Shown piece by piece: positions 34,597-45,633 of a stretch of 64,000 bases of DNA (position 1 is the stretch's first letter; each line of letters starts with the position of its first letter). Source of the DNA: Isoetes taiwanensis (Eukaryota > Streptophyta > Lycopodiopsida > Isoetales > Isoetaceae); assembly GCA_021234155.1 (NCBI GenBank), contig JAJEKV010000025.1, positions 7,826,531 to 7,890,530 of the forward strand, in the 5' to 3' direction. The notes under the pieces are model-generated. The model made no database searches and had not been told where the DNA came from. It worked only from the letters and a program-made list of their open reading frames with translations. The position numbers and the translations under genes are program-made.

Positions 34597-35442
34597 ATTC
34601 CCATCTTTGGCGATTTTAGCGATTAGGTTTTTTCCTCGCCTTTTTATACCTTTTGCTTCTCTCCATCCCCATCAGCTCATCTGCATCTCCTTCCGTTTAG
34701 CGGCCAGTCTTCCCCACCCACCCGCCCACCCTTTCCGTCCATCTCCTTGTGCAGGTTGTTGGTGGAGGCAGCATTAGCATGTGGCTAATGTGTGGCTTTC
34801 TTATTGTGGTGCATGTTATGCTTGTGTGAAGCCTTGTGGTTGGGCAGCATTAGCAGATGGCTAATGTGTGGCTCTGGTTTATGGCAGACTTGTGGTGTGA
34901 GCAGCATTAGCATGGTGGCTAATGTGTGGCTTTTGTTTGGCCCTCGTGCCAAGGATGGATGGCCCTCATGCAGGTTTTTGGGAGAGACCATGGTGTCTTG
35001 TGTTTTTACTGCAGGATTTTGCTGAGGCTTTCTTCTTCCATTTGCTTATTTGGAGTTGATTTTTGTGGGGTATCTTTTGGCATTTCCTAGTTGACTTGCA
35101 GCTTGCTGGCTTTATCAGTCTATGCAGAGATGCGGCCACGGCGATGGTTAGAGTTTGTTTGAAGACTTGCGACCCAACTATTTGCAGAAGAGCTTGCACT
35201 GTGTTTCTTTCGCGTGATCGGTTTATTCAGTTTGTTGTTACATTTGTACAGTTTAGATCCCTATTTGGTTAGTGCCACTATTATGGTCAGGGTTTTTCCT
35301 CGAAAACCCGAAAGGGCGAGGTTTTTTAATCCCGTCCATAATGGTTTCACTGACCAATCAGCATTTGTATCTCTTGTTGTTGTTAGTGGAGATGCCCAGA
35401 TGTGGCATTTGTATCTCTTGTTGTTGTTAGTGGAGATGCCAC
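34547..35442 (+). mobile_element. non-autonomous DIRS-like derivative, plus orientation
   Basis: It starts with the left end and leader (TATA box about 34643, shared 'ctccatccccatcagctcatc'), a C-rich run at 34715-34731 and repeated 'cagcattagca..tggctaatgtgtgg' units at 34768-34930. Its interior codes for nothing. Near 35290 it has 'gtttttcctcgaaaacccg', also present inverted at 35607-35625. It ends in a doubled tail motif (35380-35400 and 35424-35436) and meets its inverted relative at about 35440. Confidence 0.7.
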
Positions 35443-36644
35443 ATCTGGGCATCTCCACTAAAAGCAATAACTAGAATACAATGCAGAAAAGCCACATCTG
35501 GGCATCTCCACTAAAAGCAATAACTAGAATACAATGCTGATACAATGCTATGCTTTGAAAGTGTAACTATTTTAGCCGGGATTAAAAAACCTTGCCCTTT
35601 CGGGTTTTCGAGGAAAAACCCTGACGATAATAGAAACACTAAACAAAGATCTTTATCTGAACACAATTGAGTATAACAAGGCTTAAATAAGCCGATAATG
35701 CTGCTTGAGAAAAACTGATAGTCATGACTCTCTGATCCGTGTATACACCGATACTTGAATCTCCAGAAGCTCACGAACTAACAACCTGCACATGCCGTGA
35801 GGCTATTACATCAACCACATAGCCTAGCATGGAACTCACAAACTGCAACCATCATCTGACAACCATCAAACTAGGCATAAGGGCCTCTCACAACCAATAA
35901 TACTAGGCACGAGGGCCTTCAATCTCACAACCAACCACTGGCACGAGGGCCACAAAACTCACAAACCTCCACTGGCACAAGGGCCACCATACACAAACAT
36001 CTATATGCAAAAGGGTCACAAAATCATAATCAATACTTGTCACAAGAAGCATGAAGGTCTTTCATAAATAAGCATATTAGCGGGAGGGTTGAAGGGATGG
36101 GTGGGTGGGGGTACAGGATCGAGAAAGCAACGAGGCATAAAGCAGATGTGCAATCTAATGCTAGAATATAATGCTGCCACTATTTTCCTCCAAACAAGAG
36201 CCTGCCACAATACACATTAACCATGATGCTAATGCTGCTCGAACCACAAAGCTTCACCAAAACATAAGATGCACCACAGCATGCGAGCCACACATTAGCC
36301 ACATGCTAATGCTGCTCGAACCACAAAGCTTCACCAAAACATAACATGCACCACAACATGCGAGCCACACATTAGCCACCTGCTAATGCTGCTTGAGCTA
36401 CTATGCTCCACTAACAAACTTGCACATATGAGGTGGACATATGGGTGGGGTGGGTGGGTGGGAAGCAGGGGATCAAAACCTAAGCGTGGAGATGAAGATG
36501 CGCTGATGAAGAAAAAAGGAAGACTAGAGGGGTATATAAGAACAAGAAAACCTAACCGTCAGGTAACCTAACTAACTAAATGGCACTGGTTTTCGACAAT
36601 TACATTTATCTTCTTATCATTATACGAAGATAAATTCAATTGTC
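35443..36644 (-). mobile_element. non-autonomous DIRS-like derivative, minus orientation
   Basis: It reads from its left end at 36644 downwards: leader with TATA (about 36530), G/C-rich run (36434-36462 and again 36090-36108), two 'agcattagc..gctaatg' units (36226-36395) and 'ccctcgtgccag' minisatellite (35880-36000). It ends in two copies of the tail motif (35441-35460 and 35490-35515). It is an inverted partner of the copy to its left, with diverged interior. Confidence 0.7.
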
Positions 36645-36651
36645 AAAAACC
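36588..36651. repeat. palindromic site C (complete, inverted)
   Basis: Same palindrome as sites B and D read on the other strand, with one extra base in each outer arm ('ggttttcgacaatt' and 'caattgtcaaaaacc'). It joins the left end of the minus copy at its left to the right end of another minus copy at its right. Confidence 0.85.
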
Positions 36652-38505
36652 AGATAAGGGAGAGAGTGAAGAGACAAACTGAAAGAAAAGCCACATCTGG
36701 GCATCTCCACTAAAAGCAATAACTAGAATACAATGCTGAAGAACAGAGGCAGCAAAAAGCTAAAGGTTAGTGTTGCAGGAGAAGCAGGCCAATAGAAGTT
36801 CCATGGAGCTACCATAAAAAGGTCCCAATTGAATGAACGGAAAACCAATATTGCTGCCGACGAGTAGGTATATCTCATGACATTAGAAGGGGAACTGACA
36901 AGAAGTCCAAAGTGCAACTACACACAAAAGGATAGGTTATTTTTGTTGTAAACATAGGGATGGATAAGTTTCTAAGCATATATCAGATGAAGTCAACAAA
37001 GGACGTTCTAAATGTAGTGGATATCCAACAATAGTGAAAAAACCAACAACAGAAACATTGGTAATGACATAGGTGGCGGATTGGAATGGTAAAAATATGT
37101 AATGGCACGCATTAGAACCCTCAACAACTAGGCGGAAATGGACCAATTCAATGAGGCCAAGCATGTTAATAACATCACAACTAATATCAAATCTCTACAA
37201 CTCCAAAACTATCGGAGAAACTCCTCTTCAACCCAAGAATTGGTTAGTGTTCAGAATAGTTGAAATGCCTCAGATCTACAAAATGCCTTGAATAGTGACA
37301 TTTGATTACTTGAGTGGAAGAGGAGTTTTCTCCGTTATTTTTGGAGTTGTAGAGGTTTGACGTTAGTTGTGACGATAGTAGCATGCTTGGCTTTATCGAA
37401 TTGGTCTATTAGCCTGCTTGTTGTTGTCTACATAATTTTTCCATTCCAATCCGCTGCCTATGTCAATATCAATATTGCTTCTGTTGGGTTTTCACTATTG
37501 TTGGATATCCACTACATGCAGAGTATCCTTTAGTTGACTTCACCTATGTGCTTAGAAACTTGTCACCCCTATGTTTACAACAAATATAACCTATTCATTT
37601 TGTATATGGTCTCTCTTTGGATTGCTTCTTTGCGGTTCCCTTCAGAATGTCATGAGATCTATAACTACCCGTCTCTTAAGAACAATGTTGGTTTCTCATT
37701 CATTCGATTCGGGACCTTCCGATGGTAGCTCCATAGAACTTTACCTCGTCTCAACTTGCCTAACTATGATACATATTTACGAGATGCTTGGCATGTTAAG
37801 CATTAATTGGGAACGTTTATAGTTGATGTGTGCCTTTGAACTTTGATGTTGAGGGAGAGTTAGGATAGCTCTTCCTAAAGTCGCAGATTATGGCAAGCTC
37901 TAAGTTGTCTACTTTCCTAATTATAAGGTTTGACCAACTTTGCAATTGTAATTTTAGCCCTTTTTACAACTCTACCTTACCCCATACTACTTAAAATGCA
38001 ACTTCAAGACGAGCTTTCTTGGATAAAACATGTTGATGTTGAATTTGATAGGTTGCCAAATCTTGTGCACGTGTAAGGAATCATTACACTTGGTATGGGT
38101 CCGCGGGCATCGCTAGGTCTCATTTTATCCATCTTTATCTTAAAGAAATCGTAGCTACCTTAGCAATATTTATAGTTGCTTACGGTTTTCTAGTCTATGC
38201 TTGTTTGGTGATATTCCCTAGTTGGGAGCAATATTTGCCTATTTCGTGGTCTTTATTGTAGTTTGAGATTCATGAGAGTCTTTAATCTTGTAAGAGTCTC
38301 TTCACCATGGGCCATTTTGCTGCTTGATGTTACTATTTCTCTCAACTTTCTTGTGGGTCCAATATTTTGTCATTGTAGCTCTTGACTCTACTGCCTCTGT
38401 TTTTCAGCATTGTGACTCTTGTTGTTGGTTTTTGTGGAGATGCCCAGATGTGGCTTTCTTTCATTTGCATTCTCTCTCTCTTAGTTAGCTTGATGGTTTT
38501 GACAA
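36645..38505. mobile_element. inverted pair of DIRS-like fragments with right ends outward
   Basis: Left arm about 36775-37230 (minus) pairs with right arm about 37300-37745 (plus). For example 'tggatatccaacaatagtg' at 37018 mirrors 'cactattgttggatatcca' at 37491, and the two arms meet around a loop of about 70 bp. Both outer sides carry the family's right-end tail (36686-36770 inverted and 38388-38505 direct). The right side has about 640 bp (37750-38385) with no partner in the left side. No coding sequence seen. A long fold-back like this would form a strong hairpin RNA if transcribed. Confidence 0.7.
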
Positions 38506-38556
38506 TTGAATTTATCTTCGTATAATGATAAGAAGATAAATGTAATTGTCAAAACC
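38495..38556. repeat. palindromic site D (complete)
   Basis: Same palindrome as site B with one change in the centre (cttcgtataatg instead of cttcgtataacg). It is the junction of a right-end tail and the left end of the last copy. Confidence 0.85.
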
Positions 38557-39898
38557 ATTCACATGAGTTAGTTTTGGCAGTTACAGCCCTTCTGACGTCT
38601 ATTTATACCTTTCTTTCTCTCTTCCTTTTTCATCAGCTCATCTGCATCTCCCTTGGTTTTTTGCCGTAGAACGTCCTCCTATAGCACCCACCCACCCACC
38701 CACCCACCCTACATCTGTTATGTCAGCTTGCCTGAGTGTTGCTTTGGACCTTTTGTTCCTCCTTAACATCGCATCCGCTAATCCATTACTGTGTTTGGAT
38801 TTCTACATTTGTCTTGAGGGTGTTGTGAGCTTTGTGGCTTGGGCAGCATTAGCATGTGGCTAATGTGTGGCTCTTTGTGGCATCGTGGCCTTGAGTTGGG
38901 CAGCATTAGCATGGTGGCTAATGTGTGGCCTTTTTGTGGCATGATGGCCTTGAGTTGAGCAGCATTAGCATGATGGCTAATGTGTGGCTCTTTGTGTGGC
39001 ATTGTGTGGCTATTATTGTGGCTTTGTGGCTCTTGAGCTGAGCATTGTGACTTTTGTTGTGGCCTAGTGCCTAGTTGGAGGCCTAGTGCCTGGTTGGGGC
39101 CGTTGTGCCTGGTTGAGGCCTGTGTGCCTGGTTGAGGCTTTTGTGCCTGGTTGAGGCTTTTGTGCCTGGTTGGAGGCCTTCGTGCCTGGTTGGAGGCCTT
39201 CGTGCCTGGATGGCCTTGGTGGCTTTTGGTTCGTCTTTCTTGTGTATGCAGGCTTTAGCGTGGCTGTTTGGAAGAGAGCTTTGGATTCGAAGCACAAGAT
39301 GAAGATCTATGGAGAAGACAATTCAAACATTTTTCGTCTTTGGCAACTTCATTGCTGTAATGTATTTTCACCCAATAAGGCTAGTCAGCATGAGGGTACA
39401 AGATCTATTATGTTTTTGGACCTAGCATTGGTTAGTGATCCGAAATCCCCGATCAACCAATTTTAAATATATTATTGGGATATCATGCAAGAAATCTGTC
39501 AACAGTAGAGCTCTATATTCCAACTCTATATTCGAACTGACTAGGCCTTCTTACCTTGATTCACAGGAGTCTCTTCCTCCTCTGATAGATACCTACAATA
39601 CTATGTATTGAACATGTTGATGTAACGGAGATTTCTTTGAGAGAATGATGGTGCAAGATGGTCCTAGAAATTACAACCTTAGGTGTTTATCCTTTGCTTG
39701 ATTCCTTTCACAAATCTAGAAAATCTTGAAGTCGGACAAATTAATTTCATATTTGAGCAGAGATTGCTTCTGCCAGGTGGAGTCTCTTGTATCCTTTGGT
39801 CATTTCAGTATTGTTTACAAGTGTTTTTCACAACTGTCTTTCTCTTGTGCTTTCTTCTACCCTTTACCTCTTCTAGTTAGCTTGCTGGTTTTGACAAT
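38506..39898 (+). mobile_element. non-autonomous DIRS-like derivative, last copy
   Basis: Complete from left end to right end, about 1.4 kb. It has a leader with TATA (about 38603), a C-rich run at 38688-38710, three 'cagcattagca..gtggctaatgtgtgg' units (38842-38990), a minisatellite (39062-39220) and a unique interior of about 600 bp. It ends in the family's right-end tail, 'agttagcttgctggttttgacaat' at 39875-39898. Immediately after this the LINE resumes. It has no enzyme genes and would need proteins from a copy like the one at 31.5-34.3 kb. Confidence 0.75.
39062..39220 (+). repeat. minisatellite, 20-24 bp unit
   Basis: About seven copies of a unit like 'ggccttcgtgcctggttgga', with more identical copies at the right end. 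Related units occur inverted at 35880-36000, so the repeat belongs to the element family. Proline/Gln/Thr-rich minus-strand frames here are artefacts. Confidence 0.8.
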
Positions 39899-40365
39899 GG
39901 AGGATTATATTTAGACCAAACAAGGTTCCAGATGGATTGCCATTGAGAAGGCAAAGTCTGTAAGTGCCATTTTCGAGAAGGTGATAAAATACTTGAGGAG
40001 GTAAGCAATCTGTAGCATGAACTTACTAGCTTCTTGCCTTCTTTAATACCTTGAACAAAGTTCCAGCATCTCTTGTTACCCACCTTCTTAATTAGAGGAA
40101 GAGCACTTGCTGTTCACCTTCCACCAATAATAATCCCTTTACCAAACCATCCTTTTCAGCCTCATGCAATAGTTGCGAAAGTCCTTCTGCCACTATAGTA
40201 AACAAAAAAGGAGCTAAAGGGCAACCTTGCCTTATTCCACGTTCAATTGGAAAAAGCACCAATGGTTCTCCATGATATAGTACTACCCCCTTAGCAGAAA
40301 TCAACATTTTATGCATCATAGATCGGAAACCAGACCCAAATCCCAATTTCAAAAGCATGGAGATC
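39899..40365 (-). mobile_element. LINE copy A, 3' segment (right of the insertion)
   Basis: Minus strand. From 40365 downwards the middle of a LINE reverse transcriptase reads MLLKLGFGSGFR, then GEPLVLFPIERGIRQGCPLA and LFTIVAEGLSQLL. Sequence then jumps near 40090 to the C-terminal part with PSQWQSIWNLVWSK, so the YADD box and thumb are deleted. The frame is cut at 39899 by the DIRS-like block and continues left of 30254. Confidence 0.85.
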
Positions 40366-41105
40366 GTTGTAATAAGTTGTTTTTTAGAGCTCCAAAGCAG
40401 AAGAGGTATGCCGCTACTATGCATTCTTTATCTCTGCCAGATGGGAGGGTAATGACAGAGCCAAATGAGATTAAGCAGTCTCTTACTCAATACTTTGAAA
40501 CTTTTTTTAAGGTCAAACACTTGCCTCATGAAGATGTAATGCAGGATATTGTGCTTTCTAAGGTTCATGCAATTCTTTCACAAGAGGAATCTCAATTGTT
40601 AGAGGCCCCACTGTCCATGTCTGACTTGCGAGCAGCAACATTTGAGTTGGCTTCAGATAAATGTCCAGGTATGGATGGTATCCCTGTAGAATTTTTTAAA
40701 AGGTATTGGGAATGGACGCCAGTGAGCATTATGGAGGCATACAAAGATTTGTGTACTTCACATCAATTTGATAGGATTTTGAATACGGGTTTGATTTCTC
40801 TTATTCCTAAAATGAAAGAACCTGTGAGCATTCATGATTGGCGCCCAATAACTCTTCTATCTACTATCTATAAAATTATTGCAAAAGCCTATGCAGAAAG
40901 ACTTAAACAGGTTTTGGGATTGAGAATAGATGCGGCTCAGTCAGGCTTTCTTCCAGGTCGGCAAATTTTCATAATATAGTGGCAGCATATGAAGGAGTTC
41001 ATTGGGCTCAATGTTCAGGTCAAAATCTTCTATATTTAAAATTGGATTTTGCTAAAGCTTATGATAGTGTGAAGTGGACTTTCTTGGATGCCATGCTTTT
41101 GGGTT
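40359..41105 (+). mobile_element. LINE copy A, inverted 5' segment
   Basis: Plus strand. HGDRCNKLFFRAPKQKR, then KCPGMDGIPVEFFKRYW, LISLIPKMKEP, DWRPITLLSTIYKI and QSGFLPGRQ cover the fingers of a plant LINE reverse transcriptase. After a frameshift near 40975 comes LKLDFAKAYDSVKWTFLDAM, which holds the first catalytic Asp. It stops at about 41100 at 'ccatgcttttg', the same bases at which the minus-strand segment begins. This head-to-head layout is the signature of twin priming during LINE insertion. Confidence 0.85.
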
Positions 41106-41247
41106 TGCAAGTGTGTTTTGTTTAGTAATAGGAAACATTGTAAATTGGTCTCATCAACATTTTAGCCGACTATAAATTGGTCTCCTAGTATTTTACGATA
41201 CATTAATCTCGTCATTATCTTTCTTTGATTTAAGGGTGAAGGCATAG

Positions 41248-41805
<558 letters not shown>

Positions 41806-44800
41806 TGCAGTGACCATGACAGCTTTTGGAAGAGATCATATTGCATTGATTCATATTGCATTGCCCCCATTAACCATGATAGCTTCTAGCAGCAAAAATC
41901 CGGTACTTATATGGACACAAATAAGATACAATTTCTTTTTGTGATAAATTTGGGATGCAAACTCAATCCAGAGCCTTCACTAGCGGCATGGTATATTGCT
42001 TTGGATTATGCTTTCTCAATTTATGTCTCAGCAGGTTACTCCAGCCTTGTTTCTGCCCATGCACTTTTTTGGATTTCAAGATAAAAGGCTATGGCCCCTG
42101 TTTCTTGCATTTTCTTGCATCTGATTCTTAGATATTCTAGATTTCCATATCTTTGTGAACTTTAATACCATACCTTCTCAAATTCATGTCTTAATGCATA
42201 AGTCAAGTTTACAAGCAGAAAAAGAAATAATAATTGGCCCAGGGTAGTTTCTAAAGCCATCAAATTCAACAGACTGTAGAGAATGTTGAATTTGTTGCTA
42301 CTTGGGCTATTGCAAATTGGTGGCAGAAATACTGTTGTGATTGATTTCTGCTAATATATCACAAAATCGATGTACTTAATTCTTCTTTTTTTTTTCCATA
42401 TTATGTAAACGTTATTTCTGGTACCATATAATTGTATACAGCATGCAGAATACAATTTCCATGTTAAAAGTTGGAAATAAGTACTGGCATGGATGCTCCT
42501 GGGTTGAAAAAGTGGGTTGAAAGAGTATGTACGATGTTTTGTACAATGATGATCCATCATGACAAGAAAGTTTTCTAAAAACTTTGGTGTATCCATGCAC
42601 TTATTGAATTTGGTACCTTCCTTGTATAATACTCAATTTAGTCCTTTACATATTGATCGGCAAATATCTTGTATACAAAGATGAACAATGACACAAGAGT
42701 TGACCCTCCGGGTTTAGGTGAACTAAAACCACAATATAAGCATCTCAAATGCACAGACTTGCTTCAACAAGTCATGGAGGGTTGTATCAAGCATTATTAA
42801 TGTAATAAACAATTATGGATGTTATGTGAAGTAATGCTTGATGGTTTACGATCAATTGGCCATGTGTTTGCTATGTTCTAGGTATTTAAAAGGATATGTA
42901 GTTAATCCATATACAACTAAACAAAAATTTCAAACATAATTCTTAAAGTATGCAACTCTAATGTTGTGCATTGCAATGTGAAATGCTAAAGGATCACAAA
43001 AACTTTTTCTTACATAATTCATGCCATGAAATAAGAATTATTAATATATTAAGGATTATTAATATGGAAAAAGTAAGGAAATTGGATTGTGGAAAAGCTT
43101 AAAGTTAATTGGATTCTCTCGATCTATTTATCTAATATATATTTCTATATGAGCACAAAGTTTTCAATGTTCAAAAGAAATTTAATATCACCACAATTTG
43201 TTTCATATATATTTGCTTTAAAGTGTTTCCCTTGGCTTTCCATAAATAATGTCATTATGGACAGTGAAATCATACAATCCTGTAAACCTTCTAGCAAAAA
43301 CAACATTATGCCAATTTCAAAAACATTTTATAGGTTTCCATCTAAATACACACTCTGGAAAAATATTGAATACAATTATTTTGCTCTTCATATGTTCACA
43401 ACTTAAAGCCACCATCTTTATTAGCTTTTGAACCATCTTTAGTTTTGTTTTGGTGTGTTATGGGAGATGTTATTTTTTTGGTTTGGAAAAAAAAATAAAA
43501 ATTCAAAAAATATGGGTAAGTTCATGAATCACATATAAACTATTAAATATAGCACAAATCCCATAACAAACTAAAACAAAAATTTTCAATCTTTTTAATA
43601 CAAAGTGCGGTTGCATTTTTGCTTTTTAGCACAATAGCCTAACCCCTGGGTTCCCCCCTTTTTTTTCAAACTAAAAAATACATCTCCAATTCTTTTTTCC
43701 AAAGCGGAACTATAGCTATCGATCCTGAAAACAAAGTGCCTAGGCTCCTCCAAGTTGCAAATCATCGCCATAGCCAGGAGCTCCAACTCCGGCGCCCTGT
43801 TTGTGAGACTGCTGCAAACAACCACTCCAAATGCATGAGGAAGGATGGACCACGAACTGTACCAAAACGATGTAGCATATAGCAAAAAAAATTTGCGGAC
43901 ATAAAAGCTTTCCTTTATTCGCTTCGATGTCCACCTTTATATGCATTCTATACTTTATATAAAGATTCCTCTTTTATATATAGATGGTGGTCCCTAGATA
44001 TTTTAGTGGCCTTAGATAAGGTCCTTAAAACCAATGCTCCATCTGGGAAAAACAAATTTTTTATTAAAAGCATTTTCCTAAAATTTTGCAAAAAAGCATT
44101 TGCCAACGTAATAGCTTTTGAACTTATGCCTGATAAAAAGCCCAGCAATGTTGGGCACTTTTCTAGTAGACTCTAATAAATCGAGCAACCTGGATAAAGA
44201 CAACTACAAGGATAAGAAAGCATGAACGTTTGACTCGCAAGGCCAATAGAACAAGTAAAACCTGAAGGTCAAGAAGATTAGCAATGAAACGATGAGGAAG
44301 GAAAAATGAAACAACAAAACCAAACAAGAATAACGAAACTAAAAGAACAAACCCGAAACAAATGAACCCAATCAACCAGCAAGCGAAGCAAGATGACACA
44401 AATGTGATTAAAGGCAATAGAAACTGACCGCTGGCCATGGAAGGGCGAGAGGCAAATTTACTCCTTGAGAGGGAGGAGGTTGTCTTAAAGGGAAGGTTTG
44501 ATTGTGTTTGTAGAAGATGCAAATTTCCAAGTCCATGCTTTAAAATTTTGAGGTTTTATAATCCATAATGGAATTTTCATAACAAGAGATGCCTAAAATT
44601 ATTGACATGTATAAATCAAACAAGAATAAGCACGAAATGTTTGCCCCTCACGTCACTGGATTTGCCTTCGTCTCTCAAGAAAGGCATTTGCTCTACTTTC
44701 AAAGAATGCGCCATAAAGCTTGCCATATATTCGGCTTTTCTACAACATATCGTAAAAAAAGATTTTAGGCAGCTATTACAACATACTATAAAAAGGATTT

Positions 44801-45633
44801 TGTCTTCTGCCTAAATTCTGGCAAGCCTCATTCTAAAAACAAACTTTCAGAGATTGAAGCATGTTGGCTTCTCTGAGTAGTGCAGGAGATTGTTCAGGTT
44901 ACTCTTCATCTCTTTTCTCTTCATTTCTATTTTTGCAAGAGGTTTCTTGGAGCATTCAAGATTTATTTGCAGCTTGTGGAAAATTGGAATTCAACTCCTG
45001 TATATTCTATTTAAATGGGAAGATGTTCATATTGTAGTACTAGTTAGATAGAAGAAGAGGTTGAGATATAACTGCAGATATGGTTCAGATCCGTGTGGGA
45101 TCCTTTGTACTTAAATTATATCTGATCCATGAGGGATTTTTGTATTATAATTCTTCCAATCTGATCAATACAAAAGGTTTCTTACCTTTAAAAAGAAAAA
45201 AAAAAAAAAACTTCCAACCTAACGTCGGAAAGGTCAATTCTCTAAAAAAAAAACAAAGCAAAAACAAAAATTAGGGCAAAATGAATTTTCGATCGCGGTA
45301 AAAAAAAATTGGCATCCAAAAAGCCAAAAACCTTAGGCCCATATTTATATGGGAAAATACAAAAATATTTTTCACCAACATAAAAATAATCAGTAATAAT
45401 AGCCATCAGATCATGAGAGATGCCTATAATATGCCTTAAAAAGATACCCAAATCCACTCTTCCCCTAACGAATTGCCCCAATCCAAAAATATGCAGCAAT
45501 GTTAAAAACTTCCATCTTAAGACCCAATTTCCCCATTTAATTGATACTAACCATGGAAATATGGAAATGACAACTTCAAAGAAAATATCCTATTTGCTTA
45601 AACTTGGTGTCAATTTGGTTAGAAGTGGGCGCC
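41806..45633. other. AT-rich spacer
   Basis: No gene supported. It holds T- and A-runs (42385-42397, 45186-45209, 45245-45252). The A-run at 45191-45209 follows AT-rich sequence and may be the tail of an old retroposon. The hydrophobic frame at 44163-44522 (minus) and the frame ending GAPGYGDDLQLGGA near 43740 (minus) are noted but not modelled. Confidence 0.4.

Larger units (their letters stand above)
30255..39898 (+). mobile_element. composite DIRS-like (tyrosine-recombinase) retroelement block
   Basis: A 9.6-kb block inserted into a LINE. It comprises one long copy with enzymes (30255 to about 34546) followed by shorter non-coding relatives: plus (34547-35442), minus (35443-36644), an inverted pair (36645-38505) and plus (38506-39898). 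Complete palindromic sites of about 60 bp occur at 34535, 36588 and 38495, wherever a right end meets a left end. At the two outer edges only half-sites remain. Homologous leaders (TATA box, 'ctctccatccccatcagctcatct') follow each left end, and a shared tail ('gtggagatgcccagatgtgg' then a pyrimidine-rich end) precedes each right end. There is no LTR and no integrase. Reverse transcriptase/RNase H plus tyrosine recombinase with no DDE integrase defines the DIRS order; such elements integrate by recombining a circular DNA. Confidence 0.85.

Noticed and set aside
39064-39297. Pro/Gln/Thr-rich minus-strand frames
   Set aside because: Produced by the 20-24 bp minisatellite in the last DIRS-like copy.
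43740-43946. Minus-strand frame ending GAPGYGDDLQLGGA, with an upstream acceptor-like site
   Set aside because: The tail looks protein-like, but no first exon joins in frame; joining to the ATGGCCAGCG at about 44440 gives an early stop.
44163-44522. 119-codon hydrophobic minus-strand frame
   Set aside because: Leu/Phe/Val-rich from a T-rich strand; its first part resembles UTR plus intron rather than a membrane protein, and no partner exon was found.
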